A stretch of 64,000 nucleotides of DNA, from assembly GCA_015233895.1 (NCBI GenBank), contig JADFXG010000002.1, positions 62,001 to 126,000 of the forward strand. The letters run 5' to 3'. The position numbers and the translations under genes were made by a program. Shown piece by piece: positions 44,961-52,667 of the stretch. The stretch comes from Nitrospirota bacterium (GTDB lineage Bacteria; Nitrospirota; Thermodesulfovibrionia; Thermodesulfovibrionales; Magnetobacteriaceae). Below the pieces are notes generated by a model. That model searched no databases, was not told where the DNA came from, and saw only the letters and a program-made list of their open reading frames with translations. Each line of letters opens with the position of its first letter. Positions within the stretch are counted from its first letter, which is position 1.

Positions 44961-45935
44961 TCAAGTGTATAATTCCGTTTCCTTCATGTATAACTCACTG
45001 GTGTATCTGAGCATGTAGAAGTTATCGGTAAAATTGTTCTTGTCAGGACTGAGTGTGTCGCCTTTGAGGAGTTTTATCATATACCTTGGTGTGTCGGCAC
45101 CAGCCTCAATCCCAAGAGCCGCACCTCCTCCATATCTTGGATTAACTTCTATAAAAAGCACCCTGCCATTTTCTAAAAAACACTGTATAGTATTATGCCC
45201 GATAAGGTTAAGTTCTTTAGCAAGTCTTGTGGACTCAGTGATTATCTTTTTATCTGACTGAGTTTTAGAGACATACGACTCACCGCCAAAAACCATAATC
45301 CGCACCCTTGGCACTACTGAAATAACATTTCCTGATAGATCGGAAAACAAGTCAACCGTGTACTCTGGGGCGTCAATGTACTTTTGAATTATATAGTCAT
45401 CTCCTGATATTGAAATAAACATCTTGAGCTCATCCAACGAGTTGATTTTAGCGGTGTTTGCCCCACCCTTTCCCCGTGTCGGCTTAATGAAAAGCGGAAA
45501 ATCAATCTTGTCAGGAGTATTATTAGTTATATCAGCATCATAGGTTGTGGGAGTGTTAAACCCGTGTTGGTTACAAAAGGCGATAAACATTTTCTTATCC
45601 TGACAGATGTTAATAGTTGACGATGAGGCTGTCATTATATAAATTCCCTCTGTCTGGAAATTGTCCCTGACCTTAGAAAAAATGGGAAGCTCCTCATCTC
45701 TTGTTGGTATGATAAGACTGATTTGATTTGATTTGCACAGTGATAAAAGTGAACTAATAAATGCTGGGTCTGAGTCCTTTAGACAAAGGGAATGTTTATC
45801 AGCAAAGTAAAGTGCAGGCGCATTGGGACTAATATCAATTGCATAAACCACTCCTCCACCCTCAAGAGCCAGCGCCTTCTGAAAAGCCTTAATGAGCCAT
45901 ACTTTTTTTGAGGCGCTTGTTATCAGAACATTCAT
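44961..45935 (-). CDS. ATP-grasp family ligase
   Basis: Carbamoyl-phosphate-synthase-like ATP-grasp protein. N-terminal pre-grasp Rossmann domain (VLITSASKKVWLIKAFQKAL), then the ATP-grasp fold with FPLFIKPTRGKGGANTAKI and the Mg-binding end FIEVNPRYGGGAALGIEAG. Such proteins couple a carboxylate to an amine via an acyl phosphate; the substrates are unknown. Two starts are possible: ATG at 45935 (chosen, aligns with the first strand) or an ATG at 45947 that falls inside a dispersed-repeat fragment. Convergent with selA. Confidence 0.85.
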   Translation of the reverse strand: MNVLITSASKKVWLIKAFQKALALEGGGVVYAIDISPNAPALYFADKHSLCLKDSDPAFISSLLSLCKSNQISLIIPTRDEELPIFSKVRDNFQTEGIYIMTASSSTINICQDKKMFIAFCNQHGFNTPTTYDADITNNTPDKIDFPLFIKPTRGKGGANTAKINSLDELKMFISISGDDYIIQKYIDAPEYTVDLFSDLSGNVISVVPRVRIMVFGGESYVSKTQSDKKIITESTRLAKELNLIGHNTIQCFLENGRVLFIEVNPRYGGGAALGIEAGADTPRYMIKLLKGDTLSPDKNNFTDNFYMLRYTSELYMKETELYT

Positions 45936-45943
45936 ATCAGGCC

Positions 45944-45990
45944 GCATTCAATCGCCTGGCTTCATTAGCACTGTCAAAAAACCCCTCAAC
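45944..45990 (+). repeat. Partial copy of the dispersed hairpin-rich repeat
   Basis: GCATTCAATCGCCTGGCTTC then CTGTCAAAAA and CCTCAAC match the left arm of the repeats at 27677 and 41749. The core and right arm are missing. It lies between the divergent-facing ends of the ATP-grasp and SulP genes. Confidence 0.7.
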
Positions 45991-46007
45991 TTAGTCTTTG
46001 TCATTAA

Positions 46008-47771
46008 TTAGCTCTCTAAAATCTTGTTAGCGTCGCACTCCCAGAACACTCTATGGTGACATTCATGGCAAAGATTCTTGTTCACATTCGTTACTATCTC
46101 TCTGAGAGCCTCCTCTTCACTGTCAAAAATGTGATCTTGCCCAATTTCATCTAAAGCGCCACTTTTTCTTATGATCGCCATTACTACTGAGGTTAGCTTA
46201 CAAAAAAACAATTCTATACCTTTTCTCCTGTACTCTTTAACTACATTAACCACTGTTTCCACACCCATGAGATCTATGAAGTTGATGTTGCTGCAAATAA
46301 TCAGTATCTTGTTCTGTGTCGGTGTGTATGAATGAATGGCGGAGATTTGTTTTTGAACGTGGTTCATAGCAGCGAAGTAGAGGTCGCCCTCTATTCGCAT
46401 GATACCGAATTGGGAGCACTGCGGCAGATACGGATCGGTTACAAATTGCCTTCCGGTTGGGTTCGGGACACGAGGTAACACCCTCGGCCTTGCCGTCTTA
46501 TTCAGATACAGGCAGATAGAAAGAAGAGCTCCCACGTATATAGCAAATTCCAGCTCCAAAAACAGTGTTGCAAGAAATGTTACGCCCATTATTGACGTGT
46601 CTTGCTTTGACAGGTGTATAGTCCTCACTATGTGGTGGAAGTCTATAAGGTTATATGCTACAACTAAAATTACTGCCGCCATTGCCGCTATCGGCAGATA
46701 GGCCGCAAATTTTACCACAAAAATCAATATGAACATAAGCCATGCGGCGGCACAAATAGCCGCAAAGGGTGTCTTTGCTCCAGCTGCGTAATTAACTCCG
46801 CTTCTCGTAAAAGACCCCGAGGAGGCATAAGAAGACAGAAACGCCCCTACCATGTTTGACAGCCCCTGGCCAATGAACTCCTGGTTAGCTTCTATGTTTT
46901 GGCCGGACTTCAGTGCTACGGAACGCGCTATGGAGACTGCCTCCATGATGCCTAACATCGCTATGGCCATGGCTGAGGGCGACAGTGCGTGTATGCTTTT
47001 AAAGGAAAGATCGGGTAGCGCAAGGGGTGGAATTGCCGAGGGAAGGGCACCAATAACAAGGACTCCTTTTTCGTACCAGCCCAGAGTATAGTTTAAAATG
47101 CCAGCCACTAACATCCCTATAAGCATGCCAGGCCACTTCGGCCTGAAATTACGTATGCCTATCACCACCACAAGCGTAACGGCTGCTATAATTAGCGAAT
47201 AGAGGTGGTAATGGGAGACGTTTTCGTAAAGGAGTTTCATGTTTTCGGTAAAATGGGCAGCGTTTTTGTATCTCAGACCAAAGACATGCTTAAGCTGGCT
47301 GACACCGATAAGTATGGCCGCCCCTGTTGTAAACCCTGTCACAACGGAGTGGGACACGAAATCTACGAGTCCTCCCAGATTGACGACACCAAGAGCGAAT
47401 TGCATAACGCCTGCCATAAGCGTAAGAAGCATTACCAGTTTGATGTATTGAGCAGAGGAGGGTTCTGCCATAACCGACACTGTGCTGAATATGACCAGTG
47501 AAATGGCCGTCGTGGGACCTGAGATAAGATGACGTGAAGAGCCAAAGAGTGCTGCAATAACTGCCGGCACCATAGCTGTATAAAGTCCGTATTGTGGGGG
47601 CATGCCAGCTATCATAGCAAAAGCAACACCCTGAGGCAGCACCACTACCGCCCCTGTTAGTCCCGCAAAGAGATCCAACCTCCACGTATCTTTTACCTCA
47701 TGTATCCATTTAAGAAATGGAAACGCTTTGGTTAACCACACACTACAGTACCTGATGTTATCTACCCTCAT
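46008..47771 (-). CDS. SulP-family anion transporter with STAS domain
   Basis: 587 residues. The transmembrane domain (about 12-14 helices) begins with the family signature DLFAGLTGAVVVLPQGVAFA and GMPPQYGLYTAMVPAVIAAL. A C-terminal cytoplasmic STAS domain (about 450-560; IMRIEGDLYFAAMNHVQKQI, ICSNINFIDLMGVETVVNVV) follows, then a His/Cys-containing tail (NLCHECHHRVFWECD). SulP proteins carry sulfate, bicarbonate or other anions; the ion here is not predictable. Its start overlaps the stop of the universal stress protein gene by 4 bp, so the two are coupled. Confidence 0.94.
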   Translation of the reverse strand: MRVDNIRYCSVWLTKAFPFLKWIHEVKDTWRLDLFAGLTGAVVVLPQGVAFAMIAGMPPQYGLYTAMVPAVIAALFGSSRHLISGPTTAISLVIFSTVSVMAEPSSAQYIKLVMLLTLMAGVMQFALGVVNLGGLVDFVSHSVVTGFTTGAAILIGVSQLKHVFGLRYKNAAHFTENMKLLYENVSHYHLYSLIIAAVTLVVVIGIRNFRPKWPGMLIGMLVAGILNYTLGWYEKGVLVIGALPSAIPPLALPDLSFKSIHALSPSAMAIAMLGIMEAVSIARSVALKSGQNIEANQEFIGQGLSNMVGAFLSSYASSGSFTRSGVNYAAGAKTPFAAICAAAWLMFILIFVVKFAAYLPIAAMAAVILVVAYNLIDFHHIVRTIHLSKQDTSIMGVTFLATLFLELEFAIYVGALLSICLYLNKTARPRVLPRVPNPTGRQFVTDPYLPQCSQFGIMRIEGDLYFAAMNHVQKQISAIHSYTPTQNKILIICSNINFIDLMGVETVVNVVKEYRRKGIELFFCKLTSVVMAIIRKSGALDEIGQDHIFDSEEEALREIVTNVNKNLCHECHHRVFWECDANKILES

Positions 47772-48700
47772 CTGACCACCATTACGGAGTTTTCAGCATT
47801 TAAAACAATGTTAAAAGAAGTGCCTCCCATAAAAAAGCGCCTTAAACCACCTTCATCGTTGGCTGCCACCACTATGACGGAATACTTTCGTCCATAGTCA
47901 ACTATCTTTTCCACAGGGTCACCTGTTACCACTATGCTTTCTTGACTTTCATAACCGAGTTCCTTAAGCCTTTTTAACCCCTCGGCTATTATGTTTTTAT
48001 GGGAGGATTCATCCCCGGGGGTTGGTGCTACTGATATAAGGGAAACCTTATAGGAGCAGAGGGAGGCTGTTATGAAGTCTTTAAGCATCATTTCATAACT
48101 ACGCTCGCTGCCATCGAGACAGATCAGGTGTCCATGCACCTCTTGTAGGTCTCTGGCAACTAAGACTGAGCACGGCGCATGCACTACCACTTTTTGTACC
48201 TCAGATGATACGAAAACCCGGCCTAAACTACGCTTAAACTTAGACGCTCCTATGATTATAAGCCCATAAGCACCTCCGTGCGCCTCGTCCAGTATTTCGG
48301 CAGCTACGTTGTGGCTACTTTTGAGCTTTAGGTTTATCTTTTGGCCTAAACGAGTCTTGTAACATATCTGAAAGTTGTTTAGATGATCTCCGTCGAAATA
48401 TCTAACGACGTCTTCAGTCCAGATTCCGCTCATCCACTCATAGCTTACAAGAGCCTGTCTTGCCTCCTCCAGATACCTGAGTTCTGCCACTGACATGCCC
48501 CAGTTAGTGGCATTGCTGTTTGTGCCGGGAGAAGGAGAATAGTTAATGTCGTGGTTATCGCCGGTTCGTATGTGGAGTATAGTTATCTCAGCACCAGTAC
48601 CGCTGCCTAACCTTGCTCCATAATGTATGCCCTTAAGCGATTCTGCAGAGCCGTCTATACAGATAAGCACTTTGAATCCGGATTTTTTTTCGGTTGCCAT
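47768..48700 (-). CDS. Tandem universal stress protein (two UspA domains)
   Basis: Two consecutive UspA domains. The first is about residues 8-185 (FKVLICIDGSAESLKGIHYG ... GLIIIGASKFKRSLGRVFVS). The second is about 190-310 (GHLICLDGSERSYEMM ... VSVIVVAANDEGGLRRFF-type ending with the nucleotide-binding glycine motif MGGTSFNIVLNAENSVMVVR). The ATG at 48700 with a GAGG 5 bases upstream is preferred over a GTG at 48733. Coupling with a SulP transporter is a recurrent arrangement and suggests it tunes transport or responds to energy status (inference). Confidence 0.88.
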   Translation of the reverse strand: MATEKKSGFKVLICIDGSAESLKGIHYGARLGSGTGAEITILHIRTGDNHDINYSPSPGTNSNATNWGMSVAELRYLEEARQALVSYEWMSGIWTEDVVRYFDGDHLNNFQICYKTRLGQKINLKLKSSHNVAAEILDEAHGGAYGLIIIGASKFKRSLGRVFVSSEVQKVVVHAPCSVLVARDLQEVHGHLICLDGSERSYEMMLKDFITASLCSYKVSLISVAPTPGDESSHKNIIAEGLKRLKELGYESQESIVVTGDPVEKIVDYGRKYSVIVVAANDEGGLRRFFMGGTSFNIVLNAENSVMVVR

Positions 48701-48830
48701 CATATCCTCGTAATCACGAATATGGCCTCGCACGATATTTTTAAAACTGATGATAATTCCTGATTACTCTTCATAAAATATACCCCCCTCCTTTATTCGT
48801 TCGCTGCTATTATAACTTTTCTCTCACCTT

Positions 48831-49811
48831 TTATTTTTGCAACGGTCTTTGGCATCGCAGGAGTTCTTTTTCATACTCTATAATCTGCTCAAGGCCTTTC
48901 AACAGGGACGTCTCCGGCGCCCAGCCTGTAAGTGTGCTCAACTTTGTTATATCTGCCATGCTTGCCTCATATTGCTCAATCTGTCCCATGTCTTTCGATT
49001 GCTTTACAGGAATTAGTAAGGAAAGCGAATTAATAACCTCCCCAATGGATGTACTGGTGCCGCTGCCAAGATTAACAGTGCCACATCCATCATTGGAAAG
49101 AAACAGGCGATAAAGGCCAAGAGCCACATCCTGAGCATATATAAAATCAAATCTGTTTTGACGGTTATACACGTGTATTTCTTCATCTCTTAGCGCAGCT
49201 CTGGTCCATCTGGATATAACATCCCTTGAGCCTCTGCCATAAACCCTGTATATTCTTGCATTTATAAAACGCAAGTCAGGCGATATGTACTCATGTATAA
49301 ACTCAAGTTCTTTTTCGGTATAAAATTTGGAGGCACCTGTGATATTTCTTGGATTTAAAGGGCTGTCCTCGTTTAAAGCAACAGGGGCAGACTGATGTTC
49401 ACACATATAGATATCTGGCATATAAATAAGATAAGAAGATGCAAGCACAAACACCTTAAGTGAGGGGATTTCTCTTACGAGATCAACAATCCTGTGGCTT
49501 AGCAGCGTGTTTTCATTCCAGTTTGTGTTCCAAAACTGAGGGGACTCCTTTGATCTTTCAAACACCGCGGCAAGGTGAAATATGGCAGAGGGGTTAAAGT
49601 CAATCAAGTCCGTTAAGGAATCCGTGGAAAGATCAGCTACCAGATGCCTGAGTTTTGGATTATTCAGCGACAGGAGCTCAACTTTTTTAGCAGGCAGCGG
49701 GTTTTTATCAACAGATAGAACTGTGAAATTATTGTTTAACAGAACTGACAGGAGTTCGCATCCTATTACTCCTGCTCCACCTGTAACAAGCACACGTTGG
49801 TTTTCTTTCAT
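48831..49811 (-). CDS. Extended SDR epimerase/dehydratase-like protein lacking the catalytic Tyr
   Basis: NAD-dependent epimerase fold: TGGAGVIGCELLSVLL, IFHLAAVFERSKES, VLASSYLIYMPDIY, NARIYRVYGRGSRDVISRW. The position normally held by the catalytic Y-x3-K reads T-G-A-S-K (PRNITGASKFYTEKELEF): the Lys is present but Thr replaces Tyr. It may be inactive, act as a binding protein, or use Y at a shifted position (FYTEK). The last codons overlap a solo copy of the TGCAACGGTCT terminal repeat at 48838-48848. Substrate unknown; nearby genes give no pathway. Confidence 0.8.
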   Translation of the reverse strand: MKENQRVLVTGGAGVIGCELLSVLLNNNFTVLSVDKNPLPAKKVELLSLNNPKLRHLVADLSTDSLTDLIDFNPSAIFHLAAVFERSKESPQFWNTNWNENTLLSHRIVDLVREIPSLKVFVLASSYLIYMPDIYMCEHQSAPVALNEDSPLNPRNITGASKFYTEKELEFIHEYISPDLRFINARIYRVYGRGSRDVISRWTRAALRDEEIHVYNRQNRFDFIYAQDVALGLYRLFLSNDGCGTVNLGSGTSTSIGEVINSLSLLIPVKQSKDMGQIEQYEASMADITKLSTLTGWAPETSLLKGLEQIIEYEKELLRCQRPLQK

Positions 49812-49873
49812 AACTAAGAGTTATTTCGGCATTTTGATGAAACTTGTTTAGCCTTCAGCCATAGTTAACACAC

Positions 49874-49901
49874 TAAAGTTTCTAAATTATTATGCCGAGA
49901 G
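49874..49901 (+). promoter_or_regulatory. Sigma-28-like promoter before the EF-hand-like gene
   Basis: TAAAGTTT (49874-49881, full match to the FliA -35), 12 bases, GCCGAGAG (49894-49901, 6 of 8 match to GCCGATAA). It is 75 bases upstream of the chosen ATG. A second copy of the same design lies at 51072. Confidence 0.6.
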
Positions 49902-49976
49902 AAAAATTAGATGTTGGGGGTTGTAGGGATTTTCTTTTTATTAAAGCTGTACTGAAAAAACATGGGGGGAAATAAC

Positions 49977-51068
49977 ATGGAAATAACATCGTCTAATATC
50001 AATCTGAGTTCAAACTCATCTTCTCTGGAAAAATATGAACACACGGAGAACATGTCTTTTTGGACAAACACCGGATCAAACGGCACAGCCAACAGTCCCA
50101 CTAATAACCAACCTGCAAAAGACACAGTTACTCTTTCTACAGACAGCCTGGCATTACTGGATGCAAAGAAGAGCTCTGTCAACAAAAATGAGCAGGTTGA
50201 TAATAATCTCGACCCAGGTTTATCAGGTGATCTTAGATACCTGATTCTCAAACTCATTCTTGAAAAAATAACTGGTAATAAGATTGATTTATCAAACATA
50301 AGTGATACTGCCAGTGGAAATCAGCAACCGCAGGATTCAGCACCTCCGGAAACTCAGCAAGCGCAAGCCAGCCCCGCCCCCAACTCACAACAACCGCAGC
50401 AGTGGGCTCTTAGTTACTCATCAAAAGATGTACACTATGAAAAGCAGGACTATGCCTTTAACGCTAAAGGAATCATAAAAACTAAAGACGGACAGGATAT
50501 TAAATTCTCCATTGGCGTCAACATGAGTTATGAACACTCATCTGAAACCTCTGCGTCATTATCTGCAGGAAATGTCAAACTAAGTGACCCACTGGTGATA
50601 AACTTCGGAGGCAATGCTGCTGATCTAACCGGAGGAACTTTTAACTTTGACCTTAACTCTAACGGTAAGGATGTAAAAATGCCAATGACAGGCCAGGGTA
50701 GTGGTTATCTTGCTTTAGATTTAAATCATGATGGTGTGATTAATACCGGAAAAGAGCTATTTGGGCCTACAAGCGGTAATGGGTTTTCAGAACTTTCTGC
50801 TTATGATGAAGATAATAATAAATGGATAGATGAAAAAGATTCTGTTTTTAATAAGTTATCGGTGTTGAAGAAATCTCCAAATGGTGACACTGTTCTAAGT
50901 AGTTTAAAAGATAACGGAGTGGCAGCAATTTACCTTGGCAACATAGGCGGGCAGTTTAATTATAAGGACGGAGCAGGGAATTTGCTCGGACGATTGTCCA
51001 GTATGGGTTTATACACAAAAAATGATGGAACTGTCGGCACAGTAGAGCAGGTTGACGTGCACACGTAA
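49977..51068 (+). CDS. EF-hand-like/VCBS-type protein, probably flagellum-associated
   Basis: No named family recognised with certainty. 363 residues: a low-complexity N-terminus rich in S, N, T and Q (with DTVTLSTDSLALL, reminiscent of flagellar FlgM/hook-length proteins), a Q/P-rich linker, then a C-terminal domain. That domain carries two Asp-rich loops, DLNHDGVINTGKELFG and YDEDNNKWIDEKDSVF, typical of EF-hand-like calcium-binding repeats in secreted proteins. No signal peptide is seen. The ATG at 49977, with GGGGGG just upstream, is preferred to one at 49962. A sigma-28-like promoter upstream and fliW downstream suggest a flagellar regulon member. Confidence 0.7.
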   Translation: MEITSSNINLSSNSSSLEKYEHTENMSFWTNTGSNGTANSPTNNQPAKDTVTLSTDSLALLDAKKSSVNKNEQVDNNLDPGLSGDLRYLILKLILEKITGNKIDLSNISDTASGNQQPQDSAPPETQQAQASPAPNSQQPQQWALSYSSKDVHYEKQDYAFNAKGIIKTKDGQDIKFSIGVNMSYEHSSETSASLSAGNVKLSDPLVINFGGNAADLTGGTFNFDLNSNGKDVKMPMTGQGSGYLALDLNHDGVINTGKELFGPTSGNGFSELSAYDEDNNKWIDEKDSVFNKLSVLKKSPNGDTVLSSLKDNGVAAIYLGNIGGQFNYKDGAGNLLGRLSSMGLYTKNDGTVGTVEQVDVHT

Positions 51069-51071
51069 CTC

Positions 51072-51099
51072 TAAAGTTTTTGAAATTTTTTACCGAATA
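51072..51099 (+). promoter_or_regulatory. Sigma-28-like promoter before fliW
   Basis: TAAAGTTT (51072-51079), 12 bases, ACCGAATA (51092-51099; CCGA conserved). It has the same -35 and spacer as the element at 49874. It lies just after the stop of the EF-hand-like gene and about 190 bases before fliW. Confidence 0.45.
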
Positions 51100-51286
51100 A
51101 ATATATGGCGGATGGGGAGGGGAGAAATTTGGGATAAAGTAGGGGAATTTATGGATTAGGAGGTACTTGACACTATATATGTTAACTTACTTACATAATC
51201 ATGATATTCAATATACTTGTGTTGATTATGTATAATGTGTTATTATTAAAGTGCAAGTATTGTACTACAGAACTTATGGAGGCATA

Positions 51287-51727
51287 ATGAAGCTCAGTAC
51301 AACAAGGTTTGGAGTGGTTGAGGTTGAGGACGGCAAGGTTATCAACTTTCCCAGGGGTCTGATAGGTTTTAAAGACTTAACGAGGTATTGCGTGTTGCCA
51401 CATAAGGATCCTATAAAGTGGCTTCACTCTGCTGATGACCCTGATTTAGCCTTTATGGTGTCAAACCCATTTGAGTTTTTCCCTGAGTACTCGTTTAAAG
51501 TAGAAGACTTTGTTGAAGAATACTTGGGCTGTTATAGTGTCGCTGATGTCTTAGTGTTTGTAATTTTAACAGTTAACGATAACAAACTGTATGCTAACTT
51601 AAAATCACCTATAATAATAAATACGTCAAATATGAGGGGTGCTCACTTAGTGTTAAGTGACGATACAATACCAGTCAGAACATTGGTGACATCTCCTGTT
51701 GCCACACAACGGGCAGCGTATTACTGA
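51287..51727 (+). CDS. fliW: Flagellar assembly factor FliW
   Basis: FliW binds flagellin and antagonises CsrA, coupling flagellin translation to filament assembly. Seen: VEDGKVINFPRGLIGFKDLT, the DPDLAFMVSNPFEFFPEYSF region, ADVLVFVILTVN and NLKSPIIINTSNMRGAHLVL, all characteristic. 146 residues is normal. ATG at 51287 with GGAGG 6 bases upstream is chosen over a frame opening at 51251. csrA, usually adjacent, is not found here. A TATAAT at 51231 could give an additional promoter. Confidence 0.95.
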   Translation: MKLSTTRFGVVEVEDGKVINFPRGLIGFKDLTRYCVLPHKDPIKWLHSADDPDLAFMVSNPFEFFPEYSFKVEDFVEEYLGCYSVADVLVFVILTVNDNKLYANLKSPIIINTSNMRGAHLVLSDDTIPVRTLVTSPVATQRAAYY

Positions 51728-51779
51728 TTTAATGCAGCACATAATAAATAGCCCTTAGCTTTGCAGGGGGGTGATGAAC

Positions 51780-52607
51780 ATGAGTATGGATAGTGTAAGT
51801 TTTACAGGTTACGGAAACCAGAAATATACCAGCGGATGGAACTTAGAAGACCCCGGCAGCGGAACCTCAACCAGTAACACCAATAAAAGTGCCACAGGCG
51901 CAGACGGCTCTTCTCAAGCCGCTAATAACCAGAGTCAGGGCAGCGGTGAGGTTAAAGATAAGGTAACAATAGGGGGCAACAAGGGTGGGCAGAGCAAAGA
52001 ACAACAGGCACAAGCAGACCGTGAAATCCAGAAATTAAAGCAAAGAGACCAGGATGTAAGAGCACATGAATTAGCGCACCAGTCTGTAGGCGGCCGTTAT
52101 GCCGGTGCACCGCACTATGAATATCAAACCGGACCGGACGGTAAAAAGTATGCTGTCGGTGGCGAGGTTTCTATAGACACATCTGATGAAAAGGATCCAG
52201 AGGCTACAGTACAAAAAATGAGGCAGGTACAAGCCTCAGCGCTTGCTCCTGCTGACCCCTCGGCACAGGATATGAAAGTGGCAGCAGAGGCCGCGCAAAA
52301 AGAGGCCACTGCCCAGCAGGAGGTCACTCAGGAAAAATCCGGCTCATCAGGAAAAACTGCGTCCGGAAAAGATCAATCTAAAAGTGCAACCAACACTAAT
52401 GGAACTACTAAAGACAGTGCTCAGACACAAGGTAATATCAGCCTGCCAGGCGGAAGTACCGGAGCTGAGAAATCTAAAAATATCTCTGAAACCTCACAAC
52501 CATCTAAAAATGCTGCCAACAATTTTTCTAATAACACAGCCGTAACTGCCTATACTCAACACACCGCCGGAATGCAGATAAGCTCTAAAATTTCAATCTA
52601 CGCTTAA
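51780..52607 (+). CDS. SprA-related/putative metalloprotease CJM1_0395-type protein (HELAH)
   Basis: 275 residues. Low-complexity N-terminus, then a conserved central domain with EIQKLKQRDQDVRAHELAHQ: a zinc-protease-like H-E-L-A-H. GGRYAGAPHYEYQTGPDGKK, YAVGGEVSIDTSDEKDPEAT and ASALAPADPSAQDMKVAAEA follow, together marking the SprA-related family. The C-terminus is S/T/N-rich. There is no signal peptide. Of the clustered starts (GTG 51771, ATG 51774, ATG 51780) the last has the best distance to AGGGGGG. The family is often encoded near flagellar genes; here it follows fliW by 52 bp. Confidence 0.82.
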   Translation: MSMDSVSFTGYGNQKYTSGWNLEDPGSGTSTSNTNKSATGADGSSQAANNQSQGSGEVKDKVTIGGNKGGQSKEQQAQADREIQKLKQRDQDVRAHELAHQSVGGRYAGAPHYEYQTGPDGKKYAVGGEVSIDTSDEKDPEATVQKMRQVQASALAPADPSAQDMKVAAEAAQKEATAQQEVTQEKSGSSGKTASGKDQSKSATNTNGTTKDSAQTQGNISLPGGSTGAEKSKNISETSQPSKNAANNFSNNTAVTAYTQHTAGMQISSKISIYA

Positions 52608-52667
52608 TGTTACGAGGTGCTTTGAAATGGTTGAGGAAAACATAGACACATAATTACATATAACTTT

